Notes under the pieces: generated by a model
The model's input: only the letters and a program-made list of their open reading frames with translations
What the model was told of the DNA's origin: nothing
Databases searched by the model: none
In this document: positions 33,958 to 46,100 of the stretch, piece after piece
How the letters are laid out: every line of letters starts with the position of its first letter
Position numbering within the stretch: position 1 is the stretch's first letter
Translations under genes and position numbers: made by a program
Source: Piezodorus guildinii
Lineage: Eukaryota > Arthropoda > Insecta > Hemiptera > Pentatomidae
NCBI GenBank assembly: GCA_023052935.1
Contig: CM041297.1
Span: 109,979,563-110,043,562, forward strand
Direction of reading: 5' to 3'
Length of the DNA: 64,000 nucleotides

Positions 33958-34263
33958 TTAACAAATTAAAAATATAGAATATATCAAGTTGATATCATCA
34001 ATAAAACCTTTATTTTTCTTATATGATACTTTATCGGATTGTAGGTTAAATTTCATTGAATATGTCATCTTTATATATTTTCGATACCCACTTAGACGAC
34101 GAAAAAGAAGATGACCGCCAGTAAGCATTTTCTTAAATTTGAGTACAGTAATAAATTTCAATAAATAATTTTGTTTTTTAATGCCACAAAGAATCGACAC
34201 ATCACTTGCATTAAAGTTATGTGCCTGGGCTAAGAATTCACAGTGAACATAATTTTTCCCCAC
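33958..34263 (-). mobile_element. Second Penelope-like fragment, inverted
   Basis: A 101-residue minus-strand frame contains AQAHNFNASDVSILCGIKKQNYL and, near the end, KFNLQSDKVSYK..INLIYS. Order and residues resemble the C-terminal part of Penelope-like GIY-YIG domains, which also ends with L.SD..NLS.IY. It faces the fragment at 33600. Similarity is by eye and moderate. Confidence 0.45.
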
Positions 34264-34304
34264 TTATCTATATATGGAATATCTTATCTATATCTGGAAG
34301 AATA

Positions 34305-34375
34305 CAAGCTTCGTAATTCCGTGTTGTATAACTTTATAAATTCCACAGTCGGCTCATCATGGTCTCATAAAGTCT
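34305..34375 (-). mobile_element. RTE fragment
   Basis: CGTAATTCCGTGTTGTATAA..TAAATTCC.CAGT matches the RTE copy at 9105-9165 (GCAATTCCGCGTTATGCAAC). It is a short internal remnant. Confidence 0.5.
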
Positions 34376-34395
34376 AGAAAAATATAAAAATAAAA

Positions 34396-34690
34396 ACCTG
34401 TACCTCTAACCATGAAGGGTTAAGTACACAAGGGGGATCATTACTGTTTCTTATTCAACAGAGGTTTGCATAGATTTTCTTAGGCTTAGATCAGGCTCAA
34501 ACGCTTTTCCCACCAATTTTCGGGTACCCACTTTATAGAGGTTCGGTGTGCCCAAGGAGGATCTCCGTAACCTAGAGTCACTCAATGGCTGAGAAATAGA
34601 ATTCATAATTTTCTGCCACCGCCGGGACTCGAACCCAGGACCCGGAGAACACTAGCCTAGTGTTCAATCCACTAGACCACGCCTAAACAC
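34396..34690 (-). mobile_element. tRNA-derived SINE, family B, best-preserved copy
   Basis: The minus strand begins with GTGGTCTAGTGGATTGAACA (A box TGGTCTAGTGG). The B box is at 34622-34640 (GGGTTCGAGTCCCGGC), a near-perfect RNA polymerase III internal promoter. The body (TCCTTGGGCACACCGAACCT, GTGGGTACCCGAAAATTGG) leads to CCCTTCATGGTTAGAGGTAC and a T-rich end. Of all copies here it is the one most likely to be transcribed. It is not a functional tRNA because the acceptor stem partner is missing. Confidence 0.8.
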
Positions 34691-34760
34691 ATCTAGGACG
34701 TAGAGGCGATGGATGGATAGGACTTCGATTAGCGACACAATACAATCTGTTACAGCCCAT

Positions 34761-35552
34761 GTAAGGAAAAGTATTGCGATCGTGGAAAATTTTGAATTCC
34801 AGTTTTCACCGGAAATACACGTTTTAGAATCCCCTGGTCCCAAATGACCAAGGGCGTGTTTGTGTATGTGTCTGTCCGTGTGATCCGTGTGTGGTAAGTC
34901 TAGCGTGAAAACGGAAAGTAGTATGATACAGAAATTCCATTAAAAAACATTGCGCGCAAGAGGTTAAGTAACTTTTTCATAAAAATCAGCTGACCAGAAG
35001 AGCCACTTCATACCATCATGCATTTTTCATCCCTTTTTCCAAATTTTTCAAAAACGGCCCTAATGATTTCGATTAAACTATATCGATGTAAAATTTAATG
35101 TACTTTAATATCATGTAGGTTTTCATTCTGATTGAAATAGTTTGACTGATTGAAACTGATAAAAATTCAATATTCAATAACGAATCGATGTCCAACTATA
35201 GGAGAAAAGAGCAAATATATTGTTCATGCAATATTTGTGTTTTTTAACACAAAAACAGTAATATAGATGTATAATATACCTTTGGATTGCAAAAGATATT
35301 GGAAAAAATATTTTAATATACACACACCTTTAAAAGTTAGCGGAGAGTGATGAAAAGTTGATTAAACTAACTGATTTTCGTAGATAATACGTATATATAA
35401 TAGATTATTTAATAAAACACATAGTTTTATGAAACTCAATGTAATTAATCCTTAAACAATTTATTTTTATGTCTGATTGTGTTTAAAAGTTCTTGAATTG
35501 ATTTTAACTATGGAAGAAAGCGAAAGTCGTTTGTGAGAGCACCAGATTTTTT
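34761..35552 (-). mobile_element. K element, one arm lost
   Basis: Starts at AAGGAAAAGTATTGCGATCG without the outer arm. It runs through CGATGTCCAACTATAGGAG and ends with AAGAAAGCGAAAGTCG and GCACCAGATTTTTT. The ~0.8 kb length is a normal K interior. Confidence 0.7.
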
Positions 35553-35893
35553 AAAAGCAATATCACATAATTGTGTTGTTTTTCAAGAAATATAACCATT
35601 TAAAAATAATGGAAAATAACTAAAATAGATGTGTAGCTTAGACTGTTATAGGACAGGAATGTTTTCGTGGTAAAGACATATCTCAGCTTTATTACTCATT
35701 TTCCTCCATTTATTTTGTTTGTTTAACATTAGACGATAAGACACAGACACAGTATTTTATGTAGGTAATAATCTTCATTTTTCTTTTCACAACAAAACCC
35801 TAAATACTTCGAGCTTTCATTTCTAGAAGAAAGAAATACACTCACTCAAAAAAAATTTCATACACCCAAATATAATTGGATAAATGCAAATAA

Positions 35894-36470
35894 TGCTTCT
35901 GTAATAATAGTAATAATCTGTATGTAATGTAATAGTAATAATCTTGTATAATAATTAATAGTAATAATCTATAATAATAATAATGCTTTTGTCTAAAAAC
36001 TTAAAGGTTAAAATTTATAAAACTATTATTCTTCCGTCGGTCCTTTACGGATGTGAAACGTGGCCGCTTACTTTGGAGGATGAACAACGGCCTAAGATTT
36101 TCGAAAATAAGGTATTGCGTAAAATATTTGGTCCGAAGAGATATGAGATCACTGGGAGTTTAGAAGGTCCTGTAACGCGGAATTAATGAGCTTGTACCCT
36201 GTGACTATAATTGAGTTGATAGCATCGCGAAGGCTCAAATGGGCGAGTAAAGTTGTTGGGCTCGGTGAGGAACGAATTCCGAAAAAGTTGGTAGTCGCTG
36301 AGCCGACTGGTAGACGTCCGAAAGGTAGGCCGAAGCGTCGATGGGAGGATTGCGTTAAAGGCTGATCTCGGGGGCTTGGGCTTGAGCGGTGATCATTGGA
36401 CGTGTCTGTGTAGACAGTATTTAGTGGTATCGGCATTGAACCTTCGGGTTCGTAGGCCTGTTATTATTAT
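35894..36470 (+). mobile_element. 5'-truncated RTE fragment with 13 bp target duplication
   Basis: Flanked by TAAATGCAAATAA (35881-35893 and 36471-36483). It contains the RTE C-terminal coding end (NLKVKIYKTIILPSVLYGCE, ETWPLTLEDEQ, then frameshifts and GRRPKGRPKRRWED-like sequence). The tail is CTGTTATTATTATTA, as in the RTE at 8831, to which it is clearly related. A TAATAATC-rich filler (35894-35980) lies at its 5' side, perhaps from the integration event. Confidence 0.8.
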
Positions 36471-36519
36471 TAAATGCAAATAAAGGAATTCAAGAAATTG
36501 TCAACAGTATTATTTGTAT

Positions 36520-37001
36520 TGCATTATATATTTTTAATATAAACAAATCAAACCGATTAGTAGAGGAAAAAATATCAATTACAAAAACTTGTATGAAAAA
36601 AACACCATGACACTACTACCTTCGTGTTTAAATGTTGGGATCAAATTCTTAGTTTTGAAAGCTTGGCTTGATTTCCTCCACACTTTTGACCTTCCATCGG
36701 ACCCAAAAATACTAAAGTTGGATTCCTCAGTGAACATGACCCTTTCTCAGAAATTTTTGGGTTTATTTAAAAACTCCTTAGCAAATTACAACCGCTTCTA
36801 AGGGCTTTTTTTGCGACTGTAGCCTTCCCTTCTCAGAATATTTCTGACTGTTCCTGGGTGAACTTGAATCCCATAGTACCTATTTATTCTGATGGCCATT
36901 GAGGTGTCAGTATTATGAGGATTTGCATTGACTTTAGCAAGGATGGCTAGCATCTGACGATTCTCCAGTCTCCTGTCTTCCAGCACGTGGTTTATCCTCA
37001 A
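36520..37001 (-). pseudogene. Tc1-family transposase remnant
   Basis: From 37001 the minus strand reads LEDRRLENRQMLAILAKVNA, then IRINRYYGIQVHPGTVRNIL and RREGYSRKKSP. This is the end of the second helix-turn-helix and the linker before the catalytic core. The remainder down to about 36520 is frameshifted, with traces of the FTDESKFNIFGSDG-like region. The catalytic triad is not intact. Confidence 0.7.
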
Positions 37002-37270
37002 AAGATTTTAATCTCTATGTATTTTTAGTTCATACTGTTCAGTAGCATGTGCCTTATTCAACAGATATGCAATTTTTCTTAGAGATGAGCCCTGCGAACC
37101 ATAAGTTCTCTAAAATCACCAGAAACGCACATATTGAAAAGCACTAGTTCCCCAGGCTTAACAAAGTTAATACTTAACAAGAGTTGACTATTGAGATAAT
37201 ATTTATACATATAAAACTGGAAAAACAAATGGAATTAATATTGAAAGTGTACGGAATCTTTTTTGGCCTA

Positions 37271-37849
37271 TCATTAAGAAATCCCATTCTGCCTCCTTCG
37301 ATATTCATGATAAAATGAAAATAAATAAATCTATTTTTTTTATCTAATATTAGTATTAATATTTGTACATTAGGAAATTGCTAAGTTTAAAATAAATAGC
37401 TATACAAAATAATATCATGATGTATGGAAAGTTTTGTGATTGAGTTTACTTCTCTGTGCGGTGAAGTTACTGGACGGAACCGCCTTGTATCTGACAGTAA
37501 AATTTTAAAAATTTAAATTATTGAAAACAGAAAGACGTTTACATGATTGTCAAGCTTGGGTAAATAAGTTGTGAATCAGATTTCGCTAATCGTTAACTGC
37601 TTTTCCCCAATGATGTAACTATCAAAATGACCTTCCAACAATGAATACTGTCTTGTTTAAAACTCGATGATTGGATGGAATAGAGCTTATTGCTCTATCT
37701 TAAGTTAATGAAACATCATTTTTTATTTATATTTATTTTGTAAGTTATTCAGTTATAATTTAAAAAAAGAAAACGACTATTCCTACAAATCATATCATTT
37801 TTCATGGAATTGCAAGAATTTTTAAACAAACAACCGTTAATTCGCTACA
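37271..37849. other. Intergenic, no gene seen
   Basis: 37410-37500 is less AT-rich (CTCTGTGCGGTGAAGTTACT, GGACGGAACCGCCTTGTATC) without a recognised feature. Elsewhere AT-rich. Confidence 0.3.
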
Positions 37850-38030
37850 GTTTGTTATCTAAAAGAGCATTGAGTCTAAAGACAAAACAATTATAGCTGT
37901 TGGGAATAAGGAAAATGAAACTTACCTTTGCTGTAATGGTGTACTTTTCTGACGAGCATGACAAGGTGTGACAAATTAAATTTTCATCTTTAAGAACAAT
38001 GTTTACACCGAATATAATTATATTTAGTGG
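37850..38030 (+). repeat. Interspersed repeat, copy 2 (partner at 27350)
   Basis: Collinear with 27350-27530 (GGAATAAGGAAAATGAAACTTA, ACAAGGTGTGACAAAT, GAATATAATTATATTTAGT). Both copies are AT-rich and non-coding. Confidence 0.65.
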
Positions 38031-38569
38031 CCAATATTTTTTAAATTACCGGAGAACTCGATAATTCGACAACTGGTTCCTTTTGAATTTGCACACTACG
38101 TTGTTTGTGACAATGTTGCCAACTCCGCTATGAACGATATTTTAAGTAGCATTGACTTAAGAAAAAATATAAATATTCAAACTCTAAAAACAACGTAAAT
38201 AGTATATAATTTATTATTAATTGTATTTTATTTAATGTGAGGAATCTATAATTCACAGTAGAATAGAAATCGATATTTTTAGAAGCGATACTTAAATTAA
38301 ATTAAAACCATATCAGAATTACACATAAAAAAAAAAAAATAAAATAAAGTATTAGGTGAAATAGGTGTACTATTTTTACCTCCAAGCCCTTACTTAAATT
38401 CCAAATTAATATGAGAATAGCCAATGTTTGGAAAATAAAGTATATTTTCGACCTATCTACCCCTTCCCCGAACCTCACTGTCCCCAACGAAAATATTGCT
38501 TACGCGCTTGGAGTAGTCTTAACCATTACCGCGTCTTAATTTATTTGAGTGCTTTCCTAGCTAATGTAT
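38031..38569. other. Upstream flank of the phosphatase exons, repeat-like
   Basis: 38410-38500 (ATGTTTGGAAAATAAAGTAT, CCTATCTACCCCTTCCCCG) resembles 49580-49650 downstream of the gene (GTGTTTGGAAACAAATAACT, CCCCCTCCCCTAATGG), so both probably belong to one repeat family. I looked here for the phosphatase first exon and did not find a credible ATG plus signal peptide followed by a donor site. Confidence 0.35.
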
Positions 38570-38574
38570 CTTGA

Positions 38575-38625
38575 GGTTCCCTGATGAAGACCTAAAATGC
38601 AGGTCGAAACGTTGACAAAGAAATA
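38575..38625 (+). ncRNA. Hammerhead-ribozyme-like motif of Penelope type (candidate)
   Basis: CTGATGA (38581-38587), a GACC..GGTC stem (38589-38592 with 38602-38605), then GAAAC (38606-38610) and GTTGAC. The order CUGAUGA, stem II, GAAA is the hammerhead core, and Penelope-like retroelements are known to carry such motifs near their ends. Stem III would be very short and I could not find a convincing stem I, so activity is doubtful. A related motif without CTGATGA is at 24205. Confidence 0.4.
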
Positions 38626-38774
38626 AATAGTTAAGCCTGAACTATTTTCTATCTCCAATTCCCCAACGGTAGTCTATTGGTATTAATCATAAAAAGTTTA
38701 CTCTTAGTAAAGTTCATTTTGATAAGTAAGTGTGTTTTTCACTATTTGTTAGTTGAAAAATGTTATATTTACAG

Positions 38775-38977
38775 GCAGAACATATTGGGAGAAATCAGCC
38801 AAGGCGGACTTGGAAGATAGCCTGAAGACGGCACTCAACACCGATGTTGCGAAGAACGTGATCATCTTCGTTGGGGACGGGATGGGACCGAACACCATCA
38901 CAGCCACCAGGATCCACCGAGGGGGTGAGGCGAGCTACCTTTCATGGGAGAGGTTCCCGCACTGTGGTGCTCTCAAG
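38775..38977 (+). CDS. Alp: Alp exon a (metal-site DGMG)
   Basis: The acceptor is TTATATTTACAG before 38775 and the donor is AAG|GTGAGT after 38977. The exon enters at codon position 2 and leaves at a codon end. It encodes [16 protein letters not shown], then [20 protein letters not shown] and [14 protein letters not shown]. Codon use is noticeably GC-richer than the later exons. The ATG at 38753 lies in the intron and is not the start. Confidence 0.92.
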
Positions 38978-39964
38978 GTGAGTTAAAGCATGGAACAAGT
39001 TGAATATCTTGAATCAAAACATGGCTTGGTAAGTATTTATAGCATAAAGTAAGTAAGTCATATTTGATAGGTATTCAAGGATAGAGTTAAAACAACTTGA
39101 TGGATCATTTGAAGAAATAAGGTAAAGCGAGATAAATGGTTCTTTCATTCCAATATCAAAGATGTAGACTGGTAAAGTAATACTAGTACCATGTAGTTAA
39201 CTTCCCAATAATGAAACAGAGTCAAAATTATCACAGGAAGTTTACCAAGAAGGTAATGGGATGGTTGAAACCTAAGAATGGCTTTAAAAAATCTCTATTT
39301 AATCTTTAATTTTCATTTTTCCCTTTCATTTTCAATACATTCAGTATTATACATTATATATTCGCCATAATCATCATCATCATCCATAGCGCTAAAACTC
39401 CTATAGAGTCGAGGCTTCCTGCAATTTGGTCGGCCAGACATTCTCTGTTGGTTGCCCTTCTCTCCATTATGGATCTTCAAGATGGACCTGGCATCCGATC
39501 CACTCTTCTTATCCCATAGTTCTTTTCATCTAGTATATTCCATTTAGCATAATTTTGCAGAGTAAGTGGGAATGCTGATGACATATGTAGTATATTTTTT
39601 TTGTAATTGAAGTCTTAGAGCTAGTACTGGATAGTAAGTGAACATGCACTAGAATAAATCAATCAGTGATGAACATTAAAGGGCAAACTACATGATGATA
39701 GTTTCAGTGCTAATAGTTGTACTATTTCAGCAACTATTATCTTGTACTGTTGATGTAATAAAGAAATTTTGAATCACCACACTTGTAACAAAAATAATAT
39801 TAATTGAATTTTAGGATTCTTTTACTCTGCTTTACATTATAAATTTAGATATAGGATCGATTTCCTCAGGAGGACTAACAAGTTGTCAGTAATATTTTAA
39901 TAATGTTTCTGAGTATATAATTCTACCCCGGAATATAACCCCACTCCTCCATCCTTATCTACAT

Positions 39965-40029
<65 letters not shown>

Positions 40030-40125
40030 TTGTGTTGTTCTTAGGTTTCAGTCAATGAATAAACAATTTTTTGACTGAAACCTAAGAACAACACAACTAA
40101 ATTATCAACAGTCGAGAACTGATCA

Positions 40126-40191
<66 letters not shown>

Positions 40192-43100
40192 TGATCTACA
40201 ATATATATCTATTATAAAAAAATCATTATCATAAAGCAAAATAAACAGGAAGTTAGTATGAAATGTAAGAAATCTATAAAAATAAGTTTAGTAATTGCAA
40301 ACTGAAGGGAATAAATTTTCTTATGGCTAGTCTTAAAGAATACCAACGTACCTTCTCAGTACATTTTATGAGTGAAAAATAGTACCGATGATGTCTCATT
40401 AATTATCTGAAAACTTTAATTTTTAGATTCATCATATTGTAAAAAATATGAAGAGTGATAAAAATTTAACCTAGTAAATATTCTTTTTCGTTTTATTGAT
40501 TTTGAAGGTAAAAAAGAGGTACTGGTTGACTTTTATGACGACAAAAAAACTAATTTAATTTCCAAAATGAAAAAAAAGTAATACAAATTTATATTATTTT
40601 TGGGCCGAGATTTCAGGCTATGTTGTAGGCCTTCATCCGGATTGGCTTGTTGAGGAAATTTCTAAGAGACCAGGAAAAAAAAAAGGGAAGAAATGTTGAA
40701 CAGTATATAATGAAATCTTAAAAAAGGGAAAGCAATGGTTAATTAGTGTACCAATTGCATATATAGGTCGAGGTTGAAAATAGATAAAATATCATAATAT
40801 TTTAATTAATCCATGGATATTACTTTTAGAGTGTCTGTCATCTTTTAAAAGCTATACATGGCTGACAAGGTGTATCAAAGGTACCCTTCTCTAATAATAA
40901 AGAAAACTCATTGCAGATATGGAAGTGCAAACAAAGCAGAATTAACTTGTTTTGACATTATTTATATTTAACACTTCGAATACCAGCATAGAAGCTGATT
41001 ATGATTTTATAATTTCAACAGTTATTTGTAAAACATTAAAAAATTTATATTATAAAGTATAGTCCAGCACATTATTCCGTAGATAAATTATGTACATATG
41101 TAACTACAGAAGTGCTTGACATACATGATTTCATTTATAAAGTAAGATAGTGAAATAAATTAAACAATGAAGCAATAAGAGGAAAAATATTAAAAGATAA
41201 TAATGAGGAAACTTATAACAATTTCTAATAAATCTTCTCTCTTAAAACCATTTAGTTTTGAAGGAATACTTCTTTAATACTAATAAGATAATTTATACTA
41301 ATTAGTGGGAGAAATTACAAATTCTTCAGTGATAAAGTATAATAATAAAATGTTCTCAAATCAATGTTCTATCTGAGTTACATTTATTCTATTCTTGACT
41401 GTACTTATCATTATATGAATGGTCAGATTTTTAGATTTCATATTTGATAAAAATAGAGCTTAAGAGAAAAAAAATTGAGTTTTACACAGCTTCAATTTTC
41501 TGATTCTCTACTAATTTAGATCAAATCCATTATACTATAACAGCAAAAAGTTGCCTGTAATGATATGATGAAATATGGCCAGAAATCCAGAATCTTAATT
41601 ACAAGTTTCTTAAATATTTTATATGTGTCTGAATGTGGGTTTTCAGTTTTGGCAGGAATATGAGACCACTTTAATATCTAATGATCTGATTTGAAATAAT
41701 TTAATTTGAGATTATTTTGTAATGTGAATTCATGAGGTTTTTAGAGTGGATTTGGCAATTGGACAATGTAGTGTCTAAATATAACAATGGGCAAAATATT
41801 GTTTTCTGGTTTGTTCTTGAGCATTATTAACATTGAATAATATCTACATTAAACGTACGATTGGCAATAGACACTTGGTATGTTCACATTCATTGTTTCA
41901 ACCTTATAAAATTATATGTGAACTTTTTTTTACAGACTTATGCTGAAAACAAACAAGTTCCTGATTCAGCAAGCACGGCCACAGCAATGTTTACTGGAGT
42001 TAAAGTTAATTACCGTATGTTAGGAGTAGACTCATCTGTGAAAGAAAAAGACTGCGAGGCTAGCCTTATGGCAGAGAAAAGGCTCACATCAATCGCAAAA
42101 CTCGCTCAGCAAGCAGGAAAAGCAACAGGTGAATTCTTTATATTAAAACTTGGCGACAAAACTTTATGAATTTAGTTTATTTTTTCATTTAATAGGAATT
42201 TTATCTCAGAAGTAATTTTATTCTACAATAAATTATAAAATCAATAATAGCTCTCTTGTAAATCTGCAGAAGGTATAATAGATATGACCTATTGTATCCT
42301 CATTTTAAATGTCAGAATTCCAAAGCTGTTATATTCCAGGATTATTTTCTTTTATAACCAGCTTATAAATTTTTGAGTCATAGAAAAAAAAAAATCTATA
42401 AATAGTTCTAGGTTTTACTGTTTTCCATTTAAGTTCAAAAGCTGCATGTGAAATCGTTATCAGAAATATTTTGCTTAGCAAAGTCTATGAGAAGATAATA
42501 TGCTGTCAGCTGTATATTGTTTCATCTATTTATTGCCAATATAATATATATTATTATTATAATATATATTATATATATTTATTGCCAATATATTGTTATA
42601 GGAATTGTCACCACAACTCGTGTCACACATGCCACACCAGCAGCAATGTACGCACATTCAGCATCAAGGCATTGGGAATGTGACTCAAGTATTCCTAAAA
42701 ATTCGAATTGCAAAGATATTGCAAGACAGCTTATAGAAGATGCTCCTGGAAAGAATTTTAATGTAACATTATTTTATTCATGTTTTATATCATTCCATAC
42801 TTGTATTCGTTAATTTTAAATATTTTTTTTTTTGTTATTAATGATTTTATTTGCACCTGTAAAATGTTTACAATAAGCAAATGGGATTTTATAAACAAGG
42901 AGACATGGCATGGTTAGGCATGAGGGAGACAGCACCCAGTGGTGCATCCTCCTGACATTCAAACAGGATCTATTATTTTAGGCTAGGAGGTCCCTCATCC
43001 AACTCCTTTTCAGTCTACGTTGAGTTATGTCAGGGATGTCAGTTGTAGCCATATTTTGAACAAATCGGTTAGTGTGTCCATGTAGTTTGTCGTAAAATCT

Positions 43101-46100
43101 TTTGTACGACATTCGAATATGGTTTGTTGCAGTCGGAATGCGTAAGTCGGTATGAAGAGTATCGTTTGAAACATAAGGTGGTGAGTTCGTTGTCAGTCTT
43201 AAAAATTTGGATTGAAAGGTTTGTATTTTTTGAATGTGTGTCTTTTTAGCAGGTCCGTAAATTTGGCATGCGTAAGTCCATATAGGTTTTAATAAATAAG
43301 TATATACGTTAAGCTTCTGTCTTATGCGTAATTTAGAGTGTTTATGTAGTATCGAATATAATAATCTGAGACGAAAGTTTAAAGTTTTGCGTTTTGTTTT
43401 GACGTGTGGGCCCCATGTCAATCTTTTGTCAAAGATTAGTCCCAAGTACGTTACTGTATTTGTTTGTGGTATCTGGTGGTTGTCTATATAAACTGGAGGG
43501 CAGGTTCCGTGTCTTAAAGTAAATGTAACATGTTGTGACTTGTCATGGTTAAATTTTAAATATTAATGTAGATAATTGAGGTTTTGTGAAATTAGTTTCA
43601 ATTTATTTTAAATATTAATATATAAAATATTTATTACCAGTTTGACTTTTAGGTGATAATGGGTGGAGGAAGGCAGGTTCTAAAAACCAATAGCACAGGG
43701 ACTACAATTGATCCTATAGAACTTAAGTGGTCCTGTCGTAGGACAGATGGAAGAGATTTAATTAAAGAATGGGCTCAGGATAAGGAATCAAGAAATCTCA
43801 AATACGCTATACCAAGCAATACTAAATCTTTGATGGATGTGGACACTGACAATACAGATTACCTTCTAGGCAAGTTTTAATTTCACAATAAATAAATTGA
43901 GAATAATGAATAAATAAATAAATAAATGAAGACAGGGCTAAATAATGACATTATTAGACTGGGTATCATGTGCTGATCAAAATTAAAAATTTCTATACAT
44001 GCTTCAAGTCTTTTCTAATTTAAAAAAAGTATCAAAATGTTAATTATAGGTATCAAAAAGTATTTTAAAGTTGAATTTTTTTTTTTAAGATTCACCAAAC
44101 TATTTTGTATTTTATTTCAACCCTTTTTTACAATTCATATATTCATCTAAATAATATATTATATATCATGGCCTCATATCTTACTAAATATTTATCTTGG
44201 TCCTTATTTGTATCACATTTATATTTTTTCATTTTTATTTCTTTAAAAAATTTATTTTAAAGCATAATTCCTTAGTTAATGATTAATTAATGATTCCTTA
44301 TAATTAGTTAATGATTCCTTATATGATTAATTATATTTCTTCTCTAAAAAAAACAAAAAAAAACTCCAAATTTCAATCATATATTGAGTCAACGCCAATA
44401 AGAATATTTTATGAATCCGAATACTAAAATAAGATTAAGAAGATAAATGGGATGTGAATGAAAATTTAATTTGCAAACTTCCTGACTAACAACAATTTTT
44501 ATATATTTAAATTGTTTGATCTTTTAGGTATTTTTTCCAATCATCATTTTCCTTTTGATTATGAAAGGAATACTTCTGATGTCGGTATGCCTTCTCTGGA
44601 ACAAATGACTACTACTGCAGTGAAGATTCTTAAAAAAAACAAGAATGGATTTTTATTAATGGTAAGATAAATTAAAAAAAACAAATAAGCCAACAAAATC
44701 GTATATCTCAAATGCCCAAAAAGACTATGAAAATGAAAATTAATTGTGTGAGCTTGCCAGACTAGTGTCTTCCCCTGGTACTAATAAATATTTTTCTTTA
44801 ATAATACTTTGCAAAAATTTACCCTGGTACCTGAAAAAATATTTGGAATTATAATGTGTAATGATCTGTTTTATAGTAGGTGTTCAGGAAGTTTTGTGAG
44901 TTATCTGTTTGACAACTTCTCCGACAGCTCTTATTCTCTTAGAGTTCAATTGTTTTTCTTTAGCATTTATCTTGGTTGGTGTAGAATATTTGCTTCTTTA
45001 CTTTATAGAGAAAGCTTAACAATATTTTTATTATAATATATCTATTCAGTTGAGTGAGAAACTTCATATCTGAATTAAAACTAATATTAAATAATTCTTA
45101 AGAAACAAAAAGGCTTATCAAAATGGTAGCCATCATGCATCACGTTTAACTTTGACCATTTCGGAAAAAAAAAAAAAAGAAAAAAAAAAAAGACTATCAG
45201 AACTATCCGTCAACAAATATGTTTTTTTACAGATTTTAGTCAAAGGTATCAAACATTAAAATACTTTTATGGAGTATAATATTTGTATGCTTCCAAAATG
45301 CCGCAATGAAACTGTTTTATAACATTACAGAAGTAAAATTTCATTACCATACTTTTGTGTTAAATGAGATTAGAAGAATCTTCTGATACAATTCATCCGG
45401 TCTCCGACTTAACTATGTCTACTTAGTTTTGTAAATATTGTGTACAAAGAATTTAGAGATATTTTATGATAAATTATTTTGTACATCCTAGAAAGTATAT
45501 AATCGATGTTGAATTGATCTTAGGTTGAAGGAGGAATGATAGATTTGGCTCATCACAGAGGCAGGGCTCGTAAAGCTCTCCATGAAGTTTTGGCCTTTAA
45601 CGATGCAATTAATGCAACAATGAAATTGTTGAAATCTTCTGGACTTTTAGAAAATACTCTTGTGATTGTAACCAGTGATCATTCTCACACACTTACAATA
45701 AGTGGGTACCCAAACAGAGGAAATAATATTCTTGGTAAGATTTTAAAATCTTTATCTTAATATTACTGATGTATTTTTGTTGAAAATATCATTTTTATCT
45801 TTGTTAATGAATAGAATACTTGTCATGTCATTTCTTAATTGAATTTTAGGTATTGCCAGTGTATCACGAATTGATGGTGTACCATATACTACCCTTGGAT
45901 ATGCTAACTCGGCAAAAGATAATTATCATTTCAAAGTAGAAAATAATACTGTTGTCCGTGAAGATCCATCTAAAGTTGACACTACATCTTTTGACTATGG
46001 GGCTCAGGCAGGAGTTCTTCAAGATGAAAACACACATGGTGGAAGTGATGTCTTTGTTTATGCTTCAGGTATAATGCTCGAAATAACTATTTAAAAATCA

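Larger units (their letters stand above)
35839..37270 (-). mobile_element. Second Tc1-like element, split by an RTE fragment
   Basis: The left end CACTCACTCAAAAAAAATTT follows a TA at 35837. An inverted counterpart, GTGTACGGAATCTTTTTTGG, lies near 37247. The transposase is on the minus strand and degenerate. The terminal sequence differs from the Tc1 at 13560, so this is another subfamily. Without the 577 bp insertion and its target duplication it is about 840 bp, shorter than a full Tc1. Confidence 0.7.
38978..41935 (+). other. Alp intron 1 (2.96 kb)
   Basis: GT-AG intron. It contains a LINE 3' fragment (39367), a hairpin between two TA tracts (39968-40190) and otherwise AT-rich sequence without coding frames. 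The polypyrimidine stretch AACTTTTTTTTACAG precedes exon b. Confidence 0.85.

Noticed and set aside
38753..38774. ATG at 38753 as the Alp start
   Set aside because: It lies in the polypyrimidine tract before a good acceptor, gives no signal peptide, and the exon is entered mid-codon.
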